A stretch of DNA of 64,000 nucleotides from Neisseriaceae bacterium JH1-16 (GCA_025989215.1 JAPDNP010000001.1:496001-560000), one strand, 5' to 3'; shown: positions 46,929-56,121, numbered from the stretch's first letter. The notes: generated by a model from the letters alone, not told the origin. Numbers and translations: made by a program.

Positions 46929-48026
46929 ATGAAGATACGCAAGACCGGCATTGCCGCGCTGTTCGCGATCGCGATGTCAGCCTGTGCCTGGGCGGCCGAG
47001 GCGCCGGTGGTCAACGTCTACGCCTGGGATGGCTACCTGCCGCCGGCCGTGGCCGAGCAGTTCAGCCGCGAAACCGGCATCAAGGTGCGGGTGGCGATGC
47101 TCGACTCGAACGGCACCTTGCAGGTGAAGCTGCTGGCCGGCAATAGCGGCTACGACCTGGTCACGCCATCGGTGTCCTACGCCGGCAAGCAAGTGGCCGC
47201 CGGCGGCTACCGGCCGCTCGACCGCGCCAAGCTCGGCAACTGGGCCCACCTCGATCCGGCGATCCTGAAGGCGGTGGACACGGTCGATCCGGGGCAACGC
47301 TATACGGTGCCGTATATCAGCGGCACCAACGGCCTGGGTGTCAACGATGCAAGGGTCAAGGCCGCGCTCGGCGGCACGCCGATGCCGGCAAACCTGCTCG
47401 GCCTGGTGTTCGATCCGGTCTACGCCAGCAAGGTAAGCAAGTGCGGTATCTCGGTGCTGGACTCGCCGCTCGATCTGTTTGGCATGGCGCTGATCTATCT
47501 GGGCAAGGACCCGTTCTCGACCAAGCCGGCCGACATCGACGCGGCGACCCAGCTGCTCAAGAAGGCGCGCCCCTACATCGCCACCTTTAATTCCAGCGAG
47601 TACATCAACGGTCTGGCCGGCGGCGACTACTGTGTCGCCTACGGCTGGTCGGGTGACATCGCCACCGCGGCGAGCACGGCCAAGGCCGCAGGTCACGGCA
47701 TGCAACTGCGCTACTGGCTGCCGCCGCGTTCGGTACTGTGGGTCGACACGCTGGCCATCCCCAAGGATGCTCCGCATCCGCAAAACGCGCTGCGCCTGAT
47801 CAACTTCCTGTTGCGTCCCGATATTGCCGCCCAGGTCAGCAACGGCACCAAGCAGATGAGCACCAATCGCGATGCCCGGCCGCTGATCGCGGCGGCGCTG
47901 CGCGATTCGGCCGACCTCAACCCCGGTCCCGAGCGCTTGCGCACGCTGAGCATCACCCCGGCGTACGACGCCAATGCCCAGCGCCTGATCACCCGCCAGT
48001 TCCAGCTCGTCAAGACCGGACGCTGA
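46929..48026 (+). CDS. Periplasmic putrescine/spermidine-binding protein (PotF/PotD-like)
   Basis: 365-residue extracellular solute-binding protein with a signal peptide (RKTGIAALFAIAMSACAWAA). The mature part begins VVNVYAWDGYLPPAVAEQFSRETGIKVRVAMLDSN, the PotF pattern. Polyamine-binding aromatic/acid positions are visible in the YDLVTPSVSYAGKQ and YISGTNGLGVN regions, and GDYCVAYGWSGDIATA matches the family. No ABC permease or ATPase gene is adjacent, so it either works with a transporter elsewhere or acts as a sensor with the LuxR protein. Confidence 0.88.
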   Translation: MKIRKTGIAALFAIAMSACAWAAEAPVVNVYAWDGYLPPAVAEQFSRETGIKVRVAMLDSNGTLQVKLLAGNSGYDLVTPSVSYAGKQVAAGGYRPLDRAKLGNWAHLDPAILKAVDTVDPGQRYTVPYISGTNGLGVNDARVKAALGGTPMPANLLGLVFDPVYASKVSKCGISVLDSPLDLFGMALIYLGKDPFSTKPADIDAATQLLKKARPYIATFNSSEYINGLAGGDYCVAYGWSGDIATAASTAKAAGHGMQLRYWLPPRSVLWVDTLAIPKDAPHPQNALRLINFLLRPDIAAQVSNGTKQMSTNRDARPLIAAALRDSADLNPGPERLRTLSITPAYDANAQRLITRQFQLVKTGR

Positions 48027-48112
48027 TTCCGAACCGCCCGACACAGCCCGGTGCTTGCGCCGGGTTGCGGGTCACTGCGCCTGCTGCACCCCGTTTCCCG
48101 ATGGAGAACAAG

Positions 48113-49735
48113 ATGGCTTACGCCGATACCGTATACGTCAATGGCACCCTCTACACCGGCGATGCCCAGCGCCGCTACGCCGAAGCCCTCGCCGTCAAGG
48201 ATGGCAAGATCCTGGCGGTGGGGCGCACCGCCGACATCCTGGCGCTGGCAGGGCCGGCCACCCGCCAGGTCGACCTGAGCGGCACGCTGATGGTGCCGGG
48301 CTTCACCGATGGGCACGTCCACCCGCTGGAGGGGCAGTTGCTGCTCGGCGATTTCGACCTGTCCGCGCTCGACACCGCCGAGGCCATCGTCGAGCGCATC
48401 CGAGCCTGCGCCGCCGCCACGCCGCACGAGGAATGGGTCTATCTGGGCGGCGCCAATCTGTCCGTCTTCGGCGCCTATCCAAGCCGCCAACTCCTGGACC
48501 AGGTGGTGTCGGATCGACCGCTGCTGGTGATCGGTCACGATGTGCATAGCGGCTGCCTGAACAGCCGGGCACTGGAGGTGCTCGGCTTGAGCGCCGCCAC
48601 CGTCGATCCGGTCGGCGGCATCTACGAGCGCGATGCCCAGGGCGTACCCACCGGCGTGATCCACGAGGCAGCGCTCTACCGCACCTGCCCGCGCATCCCG
48701 CAGCTGAGCCCGGATCGCTACCCAGCCGCGCTCGACAAGGCCAATGCGATGGCGCACGGTTTCGGCGTCACCGGCTGGTTCGACGCCCGGGTCGACCTGC
48801 CGATGCTGGAGGCCTACGATGCGGCCCGCCGCGCCGGGCGCTTGAAGGTCTATACCAGCGCCGGCCTGCTGGCCAATCCGCGCCACGATCCACGCGAGCA
48901 GGTGAAGCGCTTTCTTGAATGGCGGCGCGAGTTCGAGCACGACAATCTGCGCCTCCACACGGTGAAGATCTTCATCGACGGGGTGCCCGAGTCGCGCACC
49001 GCCGCCTTGCTCGACCCCTACGAGGGCAGCGACGACTGCGGCCTGCTGCTGTGGGACAAGGAAACGCTGTTCGAGATCGCCCGCCTGGCCGATGAAGCTG
49101 GCTTCGACCTGCATTTCCACACCCTGGCGGACCGTGCGGTGCGGCTGACGCTCGATGCGCTCGAACACGTGCAGCGCCAAAACGGCCGCCGCGACCGGCG
49201 CGCGCAGCTCGCCCATCTGCAACTGGTCGACCCGGCCGATATGGGGCGCTTCCACCAGTTGGGTGCCATCGCCAGCATGCAGGCGCTGTGGACCGCCGCC
49301 AGCCCGGAATTGCAGCAGTTCTACCGCGGTCTGTTCGGCGCCGAGCGCACCGGGCGCAACTATCCGTTCCGCAGCCTGCGTAATGCCGGTGCGATGCTGG
49401 CCGGCGGCTCGGACTGGTGCGTGTCGACGATGAACCCGCTGCCCATCATGCAGACCGGCGTGACCCATACGGAGATTGGCGTGCCGGGCCGCCAGCCGTG
49501 GAATCCGGTCGAACGGCTCGATTTCCAGACCATGCTGGAGGCGCACACGGTCAATTCGGCCTATGCGCTGCGCTTCGATACCTGCGCCGGCTCGCTGGAA
49601 GCCGGCAAGGACGCCAGTTTCGCCATCCTCGACCGCAATCCGTTCCGCTTTCCGGTCGATGAAATCCATAAGGCGCAGGTGGTGCAAACCTGCTTCCGTG
49701 GCGAGGTGGTCTATGCGCGAGAGGGCTGGGGCTGA
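48113..49735 (+). CDS. YtcJ-like amidohydrolase
   Basis: Metal-dependent amidohydrolase of 540 residues (amidohydrolase family 3). VPGFTDGHVHPLEGQLLL holds the HxH metal site (about residues 70-76), LHFHTLADRAVRLTLDAL the catalytic His segment, AHLQLVDPADMGRF a further His, and LAGGSDWCVSTMNPLPIMQTG the catalytic Asp. GSLEAGKDASFAILDRNPF is the typical end. The start at 48113 has GGAG six bases upstream; an in-frame ATG at 48101 is possible. It follows a polyamine-binding protein, so an N-acylated amine or amide could be the substrate (inference). Confidence 0.88.
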   Translation: MAYADTVYVNGTLYTGDAQRRYAEALAVKDGKILAVGRTADILALAGPATRQVDLSGTLMVPGFTDGHVHPLEGQLLLGDFDLSALDTAEAIVERIRACAAATPHEEWVYLGGANLSVFGAYPSRQLLDQVVSDRPLLVIGHDVHSGCLNSRALEVLGLSAATVDPVGGIYERDAQGVPTGVIHEAALYRTCPRIPQLSPDRYPAALDKANAMAHGFGVTGWFDARVDLPMLEAYDAARRAGRLKVYTSAGLLANPRHDPREQVKRFLEWRREFEHDNLRLHTVKIFIDGVPESRTAALLDPYEGSDDCGLLLWDKETLFEIARLADEAGFDLHFHTLADRAVRLTLDALEHVQRQNGRRDRRAQLAHLQLVDPADMGRFHQLGAIASMQALWTAASPELQQFYRGLFGAERTGRNYPFRSLRNAGAMLAGGSDWCVSTMNPLPIMQTGVTHTEIGVPGRQPWNPVERLDFQTMLEAHTVNSAYALRFDTCAGSLEAGKDASFAILDRNPFRFPVDEIHKAQVVQTCFRGEVVYAREGWG

Positions 49736-49950
49736 TTCGGGCGGTCTGCCAGCCGCCCCAGGTGCCATAGCGGATACCGGGTGGGGCAGTCTGCCTCGCT
49801 CACAGGGAAGCGATCGCCATCCACGCTACGAGTCTGTGCCGGCGGTGTCGGGCGTTGACCATCATGGTCTTGGCCAGGGTTTGCTGGGAGCGCCGATGGG
49901 CAGCTTGGTGGCGATGCCTCAGGCCTGTCCTGCAAGAAGCGGCGGGAAAA

Positions 49951-49990
49951 ACAAATGAGCAGGAAGCCCGAGGCTTTCCTGCTCATTTGC
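49951..49990 (-). terminator. amt terminator
   Basis: On the minus strand, CAAATGAGCAGGAA pairs with TTCCTGCTCATTTG around a short GCC-TCG-GGC core with a one-base bulge, followed by TTTTTCCC. A strong intrinsic terminator about 60 bp past the amt stop. Confidence 0.85.
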
Positions 49991-50019
49991 GGCTTGCCGG
50001 CGGAGGGCCGGCAAGCCGC
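49989..50019. repeat. 13-bp stem hairpin downstream of amt
   Basis: GCGGCTTGCCGGC and GCCGGCAAGCCGC around GGAGG, directly adjoining the terminator. Probably an mRNA 3'-end stability structure. Confidence 0.75.
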
Positions 50020-50051
50020 CGCCTGTTGGCGGCGGAAGGTTCTCTTAAGGC

Positions 50052-51287
50052 TTAGAGTGGGTCCGGATAAGCTTCTTCGCCATGCAACTCGGCGTCCAGT
50101 CCGCTGGTCTCTGCCTTGGGATCCACCTTCACCGGGGTGACCATATTGATCAGCCACAGCATGCCGTAGGTAAACACAAAGGCCCAGACGCCGGAAATGA
50201 CCACGGCCACCGTTTGCTTGAACAGGAAGCTGCTGTCGCCGTTGAGCAAGCCATCGGCACCAGCCGGGTTCCAGGCCTTGGAGGCAAACACCCCCAGCAG
50301 GATGGAACCGAGCATGCCTCCCACGCCGTGCACGCCCCAGACATCGAGTGCATCGTCCCAGCCCAGCTTGTTCTTCAGGGCCACGGCGTAGTAGCACACC
50401 AGGCTGGCCACCACGCCGATGACTGCGGCGGAAGACAGCGAGACGTAGCCGGCCGCCGGGGTGATCGTCGCCAGGCCGGCTACCGCGCCGGTCAGCAGGC
50501 CGACAAACTTCGGCTGCTTGGCCTGTGACCATTCCACAAACAGCCAGGTCACCGCGGCGAACGAGGCGGCAACGTCGGTGTTCAGGAAGGCGGAGGCGGT
50601 AACGGCGTCCACGCGCAACTCCGAGCCGGCGTTAAAACCGTACCAGCCGAACCAAAGCAAGCCCGTGCCCAGTGCGATCAGCGGAATATTGTGCGGGCGA
50701 TGTTCCACGACTTGGCGGCGGCCAACGTAGAGTACCGACGCCAGCGCGGCAAAGCCCGCCGTGTTGTGCACCACGATGCCGCCGGCAAAGTCGAGCACGC
50801 CCCATTTGGCCAGCAGGCCTTCCGGGCTCCACACCATGTGCACGAACGGGAAGTACACCAGGATCAGCCAGCCGGTCAGGAACAGGAAGTAGGCCTTGAA
50901 GGTCACGCGGTTGGCAAATGCGCCGGTGATCAGGGCCGGGGTGATGATCGCGAACATCATCTGGTAGGCCACGTGAACGATCAGCGGGATGCCGGCATCG
51001 TTGCCGCGGAACATGGTGTGCAGGTTGATGCCGCGCAGAAAGGCGTAATAGGTGGGGTCACCGATGATGCCGTGCCAGGTCGGGCCAAAGCTCATCGAAT
51101 AGCCGAAGGCGAACCACAGTACGGTAGTCCAGGCGAGCGAGATGAAGCTCTGAATCATGATGGTCAGCACATGCTTGCGTCCCACCAGGCCACCGTAGAA
51201 GAACGCGAGGCCCGGGGTCATCAGCATGACCAGGCTCGCGCATAGCAGCATAAATGCCGTATTGCCTATGTTGATTGCTACGTCCAT
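50052..51287 (-). CDS. amt: Ammonium transporter
   Basis: AmtB-type trimeric ammonia channel of 411 residues with 11 helices. LLCASLVMLMTPGLAFFYGGLVGRKHVLTIMIQS is the family N-terminus. The twin-His pore and Phe gate segments are in FDFAGGIVVHNTAGFAALAS and VWGVHGVGGMLGSILLG. No cleavable signal sequence typical of AmtB is obvious, so it resembles the Amt-1 form. No glnK lies beside it within the window. The upstream gap is long and AT-rich. Confidence 0.95.
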   Translation of the reverse strand: MDVAINIGNTAFMLLCASLVMLMTPGLAFFYGGLVGRKHVLTIMIQSFISLAWTTVLWFAFGYSMSFGPTWHGIIGDPTYYAFLRGINLHTMFRGNDAGIPLIVHVAYQMMFAIITPALITGAFANRVTFKAYFLFLTGWLILVYFPFVHMVWSPEGLLAKWGVLDFAGGIVVHNTAGFAALASVLYVGRRQVVEHRPHNIPLIALGTGLLWFGWYGFNAGSELRVDAVTASAFLNTDVAASFAAVTWLFVEWSQAKQPKFVGLLTGAVAGLATITPAAGYVSLSSAAVIGVVASLVCYYAVALKNKLGWDDALDVWGVHGVGGMLGSILLGVFASKAWNPAGADGLLNGDSSFLFKQTVAVVISGVWAFVFTYGMLWLINMVTPVKVDPKAETSGLDAELHGEEAYPDPL

Positions 51288-52126
51288 GTGTTGTCTCCGT
51301 ATTCTTTATTGCATTTGTGAAGCGATAGCAAAAGCAATCTAGCCGGTGCGCTCGGAAGCATAGGAGGTTCTTCCATTGCCAAGCGGATAAGCAGGCTTAC
51401 AGATTCGACACGTATATTTGGATATTCTGATGCCCTAATTGGGTATTCGTGTCTCATCGGGCTTTGTCGCCAAAGAAACAGAATTGGAATATTTCGCCTA
51501 AGTACGTGACACGCCAATCTAACATCGAAATTTGTTGATTTGTTGTTTGGCGTGGAAATACTTTCCATAAACATTTGTGCTGTGGTGGCCTTGGTCACTA
51601 TGGCTTAGCGGAAGTGTTTGTATGCTTATTGTTACAATATGGAATGCGTGAACGGTATTGGTTTTTTCGTATGTTAGTTAAGAATTAATATTCAATATTT
51701 CTATATGGGTTTAGAGGTGTGGCTGAGTGGCTGGAGCTCAAGGTGTGCTGCATCAGCATTCTTCTTGACCTTTGCAGTTTGGTTTTAACTGGCGGAATGG
51801 TTGGTTAAATGATAAATATCGAAATAAAAAAGATATAGGCATGTTTTAATTTAAATTAAATGCCAAAAGCATTTTTTGAGATGGGAAAATTCATCTTTAG
51901 ATTAATTAAGTAGCGCAAATATTAATTAGCGCGGGTCATGCAGGCCTGGCCGCAGACCGAACGGATGGTGGGCAAGTCAGGGTGCAAGGCTGGAAGTAGG
52001 GTTACGTTGGTGGCTCAGCACCCCCTGCCAGGTACGACTGACCAAGGCCCTCGTCCAGCGGGTCAGTCGGGGAACACGATCGGCGCTGACTCTTGAAGGT
52101 ACGCGGCCGTGCTGTATCGGCCTAAA
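51288..52126. other. Gene-poor AT-rich stretch upstream of amt
   Basis: No convincing coding sequence. Short frames on the minus strand lack ribosome-binding sites and family resemblance. The stretch holds a tRNA-Ser-like 5' fragment and leads to a 110-bp palindromic element. The change in composition against both flanks suggests a site of repeated insertion. Confidence 0.5.
51712..51738 (+). other. tRNA-Ser-like 5' fragment
   Basis: AGAGGTGTGGCTGAGTGGCT matches the acceptor/D-arm start of bacterial tRNA-Ser genes (GGAGGTGTGGCTGAGTGG). The rest of the tRNA does not follow, so this is a remnant or a chance match; such pieces can mark integration sites. Confidence 0.4.
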
Positions 52127-52236
52127 AGCCGCTAACAAAACCCTCCTGGCGTTGTTGCACTGCCTTGCCGTACTACTTGTACTGTCTGCGGCAGGGCGCC
52201 TAGCCAGGATCGCTGCGCTGGGTTTTGTTAGCGGCT
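52127..52236. repeat. 110-bp element with perfect 17-bp terminal inverted repeats
   Basis: AGCCGCTAACAAAACCC (52127-52143) and GGGTTTTGTTAGCGGCT (52220-52236) bound a non-coding core that itself folds: CCTGGC/GCCAGG, then CTGCC...GGCAG with GTAC...GTAC inside. No coding capacity. It looks like a MITE-type or other small structured mobile repeat, placed 72 bp before the DinB gene. Confidence 0.8.
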
Positions 52237-52308
52237 CTAAGCAGCAGGTGCGAATACTCAATAACATCACATATTGAAACGTTACTATTTTTACAATACG
52301 ATGTGTGC

Positions 52309-53121
52309 ATGCACTCACGATTCAACACCTTCCGCCTCACCCCGCTAGGGGCCCAGCTCGAACGGCTGATCGACAGCCCCGAGCGCTATCTCGAATTCGC
52401 TGCACTGTCCCGTGCCGAGGTGCCCGCGGTGGCGGCCATCGTCCATGACCTGCAGACGCGCTTTCCCGAAGTCAGCGGCGACGACACTGCCCGGCAGTTC
52501 TGCGGCGCGATGGTCGCCGAGGTGATGCGCCGCCAACGGCACGACGTGCTGCGACCGCGTGGTCGGGTGCCTGGTGGCTATTTCACCTATGGCGTTGTCT
52601 GGACTGCGCTGCCGGTACGCTTGTCTTGGCCTGACTTGCTCGACGCACTGGCCCGCATGCCGCAGGCCTTGGCCGAACGGGCGGCTGCCTTTCCCGATAC
52701 ATCAATCAGAAATCGTCCGGCCGTGGAGGGCTTCTCCCTGCTCGAACACGCCTGCCACCTGCGCGACCTCGACCGCGATGCCTATCGGGTCCGCTTTCAC
52801 GCCATGTTGGCCGAAACCGCCCCGACACTGCAGCGCGTCAACGGTCGAGTCTGGGCCGCCGAGCGGGACTACCATCGCGAATCGCTGGCCGATGCGCAGG
52901 TCGCATTCGCGGGCGGCCGTCTGGCGCTGGTCGAGTTGCTGCGTGGGCTCGACGACGCAGCTCGCGGCCGCATTGGACTGTTCGACGGCGTCACCCGTAT
53001 CACGCTGGAAGAATTGGCTTACGACCTGCATCACCATGATGGCGAGCACCTGTTGGAACTCGACGAGCTGGGTTCGGAGCTGTTCGGCACCGCTTACTCG
53101 ATCAGAACGGAATCCCTATGA
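52309..53121 (+). CDS. DinB-superfamily protein
   Basis: 270-residue protein. An N-terminal region of about 100 residues is unassigned. From about residue 100 it has a four-helix DinB-like bundle with candidate metal-binding His in GFSLLEHACHLRDLDRDAYRVR and in the C-terminal YDLHHHDGEHLLELDEL. DinB-like proteins are often thiol-dependent transferases or metal hydrolases. The stop overlaps the next gene's start (ATGA), so the two are co-translated. No clear ribosome-binding site precedes the ATG. One exact and one 9-base GTTGGCCGAA copy lie within. Confidence 0.72.
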   Translation: MHSRFNTFRLTPLGAQLERLIDSPERYLEFAALSRAEVPAVAAIVHDLQTRFPEVSGDDTARQFCGAMVAEVMRRQRHDVLRPRGRVPGGYFTYGVVWTALPVRLSWPDLLDALARMPQALAERAAAFPDTSIRNRPAVEGFSLLEHACHLRDLDRDAYRVRFHAMLAETAPTLQRVNGRVWAAERDYHRESLADAQVAFAGGRLALVELLRGLDDAARGRIGLFDGVTRITLEELAYDLHHHDGEHLLELDELGSELFGTAYSIRTESL

Positions 53122-53861
53122 CGCCGCCCACACCGCTTCTATTGATCCACGGCCTGATGGGCACGTTGAACAGCCCACAACTGGCCGTTGTACTTGGCGC
53201 GCGCAGGGTGCTCGCCCCCGACTTGCTGGGCTACGGTCGACAGGCCGAACGGCTTTCGGCCAACCTCAGCCTGTCCGATCAGGCCGACTATCTCGTCGGG
53301 CTGATTGAAACCGAAGCCGATAGGCCTGTAGTGCTGCTCGGCCACTCGGTTGGCGGCGCGATCGCGATGCTGCTGGCGGACCGTCATCCAGAGAAAGTGA
53401 CCGCCATCATCAATGTCGAGGGCAACTTCACGCTGAACGATGCGTTCTGGTCGGCGTCGGTAGCCAAGCAGCCACTAGCCGAAGTCGAGGCGTTGATCGC
53501 GGGCTTTCGTGCCGATCCGGAGGCCTGGCTTGCCCGCGCTGGAGTCGAAGCGACACCGGCCAGCTTGACCGAAGCGCGGCGCTGGCTGGCTTGCCAAGGG
53601 GGTGCCACCGTACAGGCGATGGGGCGCGCGGTGGTCGACGCGACCGGTGGGCAGGAGTACTTGGCGACGCTGCGCCGGGTATTCGAGCGCACCCCGGTGC
53701 ACCTGGTAGCCGGCGAACGCTCGCGTGCCGGCTGGGATGTGCCGGACTGGGCGCTGACGGCTGCCGCGAGCGTGACGGTGCTGTCCAATGTCGGGCACAT
53801 GATGATGCTGGAAGATCCCGACGGCTTCGGTAGGGCGGTGGCGGCGTTGTTGGCTGGTTAG
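53118..53861 (+). CDS. Alpha/beta hydrolase
   Basis: 247-residue hydrolase. LLLIHGLMG is the oxyanion strand, VVLLGHSVGGAIAMLLADRHPEKV contains the nucleophile Ser (about residue 78), and VTVLSNVGHMMMLEDPDGF the catalytic His. The acid is probably in the VHLVAGERSRAGWDVP region. It is coupled to the DinB gene by a 4-bp overlap. The substrate is not inferable. Confidence 0.87.
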   Translation: MTPPTPLLLIHGLMGTLNSPQLAVVLGARRVLAPDLLGYGRQAERLSANLSLSDQADYLVGLIETEADRPVVLLGHSVGGAIAMLLADRHPEKVTAIINVEGNFTLNDAFWSASVAKQPLAEVEALIAGFRADPEAWLARAGVEATPASLTEARRWLACQGGATVQAMGRAVVDATGGQEYLATLRRVFERTPVHLVAGERSRAGWDVPDWALTAAASVTVLSNVGHMMMLEDPDGFGRAVAALLAG

Positions 53862-53869
53862 GGGAATGG

Positions 53870-55054
53870 TCAGCTCCTTAACGCCGCCCGGCCAATGAGC
53901 ATTAGCAGCGACAAGGTCGCAAAGGCTGCTCCGGCCTGGAACGTTGCCATCGAGCCGTGGTACTGCCACAGCCAGCCTGCGATCAGGCTGGCAAACAGCA
54001 TCGCTACCCCACACATCAAGTTGAACACGCCGAATGCCGTGCCTTTTCGCTCTTCCGGCGCGGTATCGGCGACCAGCGTGGCCAGCAGCCCCTGGCTGAA
54101 GCCCATGTGTAGCCCCCATAGCGCCACTCCGACGAGCAGGCCAAAGCGGCTATCGGCCTGTGCCAGGATCAGGTCGGCGCCGATCAGCGGCAGCAGGCTG
54201 ATGCCGAGCAGGGCGATGCGGCTGACCCGGTCGGACAACCAGCCGGCCGGATAGGCCGACACGCTGTAGACCAGTGACATCACTACCATCACCAGCGGCA
54301 CCCACAGTAGCGGCAGCCCCAGTTGCTGCGCGCGCAGCACCAGGAAGGCTTCGCTGAAGCGCGCCAGGGTAAACATCGTTCCGAGCAGCACGACAAACCA
54401 ATAGGCCGCTCCGAGCTGGTGCAGCAGCGCCCAGCTCAAGGAGAGCCGGGCCGAGTAGGGCGCGCTGGGTGCGGATTCGCCGATGCCGAACCACAGCAAA
54501 GTCACCGCCAGCAGGCCCGGCAGCACGGCAAACCACAACACCGGTTGAATGGCGCTATTGAACAGCGACAGCAGCAGGATGGCCAGCAGGGGGCCGAGCA
54601 CTGCGCCGATGGTGTCCATCGATTGGCGCAGGCCGAAGCAAGTGCCGCGGATGGCAGGCGGCGCCACATCGGCGATCAGTGCATCGCGCGGCGCGCCGCG
54701 CAGGCCCTTGCCGATGCGGTCCAGAAAACGGGCGGCAAACACCGTGTCGGCGGCATGGGCGAGTGGAAACAGCGGTTTGCTCAGCGCCGCCAGACCATAA
54801 CCGAACAGCAACAACAGCTTGCGCCGGCGAATCAAGTCACTGAGCACGCCCGAGAATACCTTGATGATCAGCGCGGTGGCCTCCGCCACGCCCTCGATCA
54901 CCCCCAGCGTCAACGCGCTGATGCCCAGCGTGCTGACCATATAGATCGGCAACAGGCTGTGAATCAGTTCGGACGACAGGTCCATGCACAGGCTGACTGC
55001 GCCCAGCACCCAGACGGTGCGGGGTATGCCGAAGGGACGCTCGACGGTGGCCAT
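53870..55054 (-). CDS. MFS transporter
   Basis: 394-residue, 12-helix major facilitator. GAVSLCMDLSSELIHSLLPIYMVSTLGISALTLGVIEGVAEATALIIKVFSGVLSDLIRRRKLLLL matches the bacterial MFS subgroup near YjiJ/Bcr-like exporters, and DRIGKGLRGAPRDALIADVAPPAIRGTCFGLRQSMDTIGAVLGPL is highly typical of it. It converges with the alpha/beta hydrolase gene 9 bp away. The substrate is unknown. Confidence 0.87.
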   Translation of the reverse strand: MATVERPFGIPRTVWVLGAVSLCMDLSSELIHSLLPIYMVSTLGISALTLGVIEGVAEATALIIKVFSGVLSDLIRRRKLLLLFGYGLAALSKPLFPLAHAADTVFAARFLDRIGKGLRGAPRDALIADVAPPAIRGTCFGLRQSMDTIGAVLGPLLAILLLSLFNSAIQPVLWFAVLPGLLAVTLLWFGIGESAPSAPYSARLSLSWALLHQLGAAYWFVVLLGTMFTLARFSEAFLVLRAQQLGLPLLWVPLVMVVMSLVYSVSAYPAGWLSDRVSRIALLGISLLPLIGADLILAQADSRFGLLVGVALWGLHMGFSQGLLATLVADTAPEERKGTAFGVFNLMCGVAMLFASLIAGWLWQYHGSMATFQAGAAFATLSLLMLIGRAALRS

Positions 55055-55097
55055 GGCGATTTTCTACCCGATACGGGCCTGCTTCACCGCATGACAA

Positions 55098-55118
55098 AAG
55101 CCGGCACGAGGCCGGCTT
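55098..55118 (-). terminator. Terminator of the 44-aa basic protein gene
   Basis: AAGCCGGC and GCCGGCTT around ACGAG; on the minus strand TTTTGTC follows the hairpin, 24 bp past the stop. Confidence 0.75.
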
Positions 55119-55141
55119 GTGGTTGGCATGAAGCAAACGAA

Positions 55142-55276
55142 TCAGTGCTTCGATTTAGGTGCATCGGCCGGTTTGATCTGGCTGATGGTTTGCTGTCCCG
55201 GAGGAAGGACGACGACTTGTTTCTGCTTCTTGGGCTTCTTCGGCTCACGGTTACCGCGCAATTGGCCTTTTGCCAT
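55142..55276 (-). CDS. Conserved small basic protein (44 aa)
   Basis: MAKGQLRGNREPKKPKKQKQ continues to PADAPKSKH. It is lysine-rich and disordered-looking, and resembles a small protein seen in many proteobacteria that starts MAKGQxRxNREAKKPK. AAGGAGAAAGATC gives a strong ribosome-binding site and a terminator follows, so it is a real gene. Function is unknown; nucleic-acid association is an inference from charge. Confidence 0.75.
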   Translation of the reverse strand: MAKGQLRGNREPKKPKKQKQVVVLPPGQQTISQIKPADAPKSKH

Positions 55277-55452
55277 GATCTTTCTCCTTGCTGGCATGGG
55301 CTGGCGGGCTTGCCCGCAACCCGGTGGCACTGGAACAGCGGCTGGCTGTGCCGGGCCGCCAAGCGGAAATTCGCCGTAATGGCGTGTTCCGATCATAGGT
55401 GTTTTGCCGGGCTTTTCCAGTACTGATGGCGGATCAGCCAGTCGGCACGACA

Positions 55453-56121
55453 TCAGCCTGCTCCAGACGCATCGCCATTGGAAGCCGGCGCATCGGGGAT
55501 CAGGTGACGATCGAAGCCTTGGACAATCAGATAGCGCCAGGCAAGCAGCACTGCATCGGGTACGGCCAGCGCCACCTGATAACCCCGCTCGGGGTAACGC
55601 AGGATGCGATGCAGGTCGCCGACCATCTCGTCGATCAGGCCGAGCACGCCGACCTGTTGGGACGCCTCAGAGGGAAACGCGAAATCCGGGGCATCGACGG
55701 TGGCATCAAGCCCGGGCCATTGGATAGGCAGCGTCAGTTGCACCCGGCGGATCGAATTCGGCTTGGTCACGAAAGTGGCGCGCCGCACCTGGGGGCAAAG
55801 TGCTCTTGCAAAGGCGATGTTCTCGGCGAAATTGCCGGCACGCGGCTCGATCAGTAACTGTTCCTCGGCCACGCCGAGCGACCTGGCGCGTTCGGCAAAC
55901 ACGGTGGCTTCGCGGTCCTGCCACAGATGTCGCGTCCAGTTGCCGGTGCCCCCGGTGATCAACATCCGCGGTGCGACGCCCTCGTGCAGCAACGCGCAGG
56001 CGTAATCACAGACTCGCAAATCGTAAGAGCCGCAGACCACGATCAGTTCGCAGGGGCGGTGCCGGCGTCCTGCACTGAGGAAGTCCCACAACGTCGCGGC
56101 ATGCTGCAGGGTGAGGGTCAT
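55453..56121 (-). CDS. YdcF/DUF218 family protein
   Basis: 222-residue protein with the DUF218 Rossmann-like fold: ELIVVCGSYDLRVCDYACALLHEGVAPRMLITGGTGN, then EATVFAERARSLGVAEEQLLIEPRAGNFAENIAFAR and FVTKPNSIRRVQLTL, the conserved SxxxTxEN and phosphate-binding-like elements. YdcF binds nucleotides of unknown role. Its ATG overlaps the end of the HAD fragment by 4 bp, so it was the downstream gene of that operon. Confidence 0.87.
   Translation of the reverse strand: MTLTLQHAATLWDFLSAGRRHRPCELIVVCGSYDLRVCDYACALLHEGVAPRMLITGGTGNWTRHLWQDREATVFAERARSLGVAEEQLLIEPRAGNFAENIAFARALCPQVRRATFVTKPNSIRRVQLTLPIQWPGLDATVDAPDFAFPSEASQQVGVLGLIDEMVGDLHRILRYPERGYQVALAVPDAVLLAWRYLIVQGFDRHLIPDAPASNGDASGAG

Larger units (their letters stand above)
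49736..50051. other. Intergenic stretch between the amidohydrolase and amt
   Basis: No gene supported. The right half is a stack of inverted repeats, described as the two following hairpins. Confidence 0.5.

Noticed and set aside
51278-51598. 106-codon minus-strand frame overlapping the amt start
   Set aside because: Covers the amt promoter region, has no ribosome-binding site and has composition typical of chance.
52040-52120. A possible transposase tail left of the 110-bp element (minus-strand frame with LTRWTRALVSRTW)
   Set aside because: Too short and not matching any transposase end I can name.
52127-52236. The 110-bp element as an integron attC site
   Set aside because: The ends do not fit the RYYYAAC/GTTRRRY cores, and no cassette array or integrase is present.
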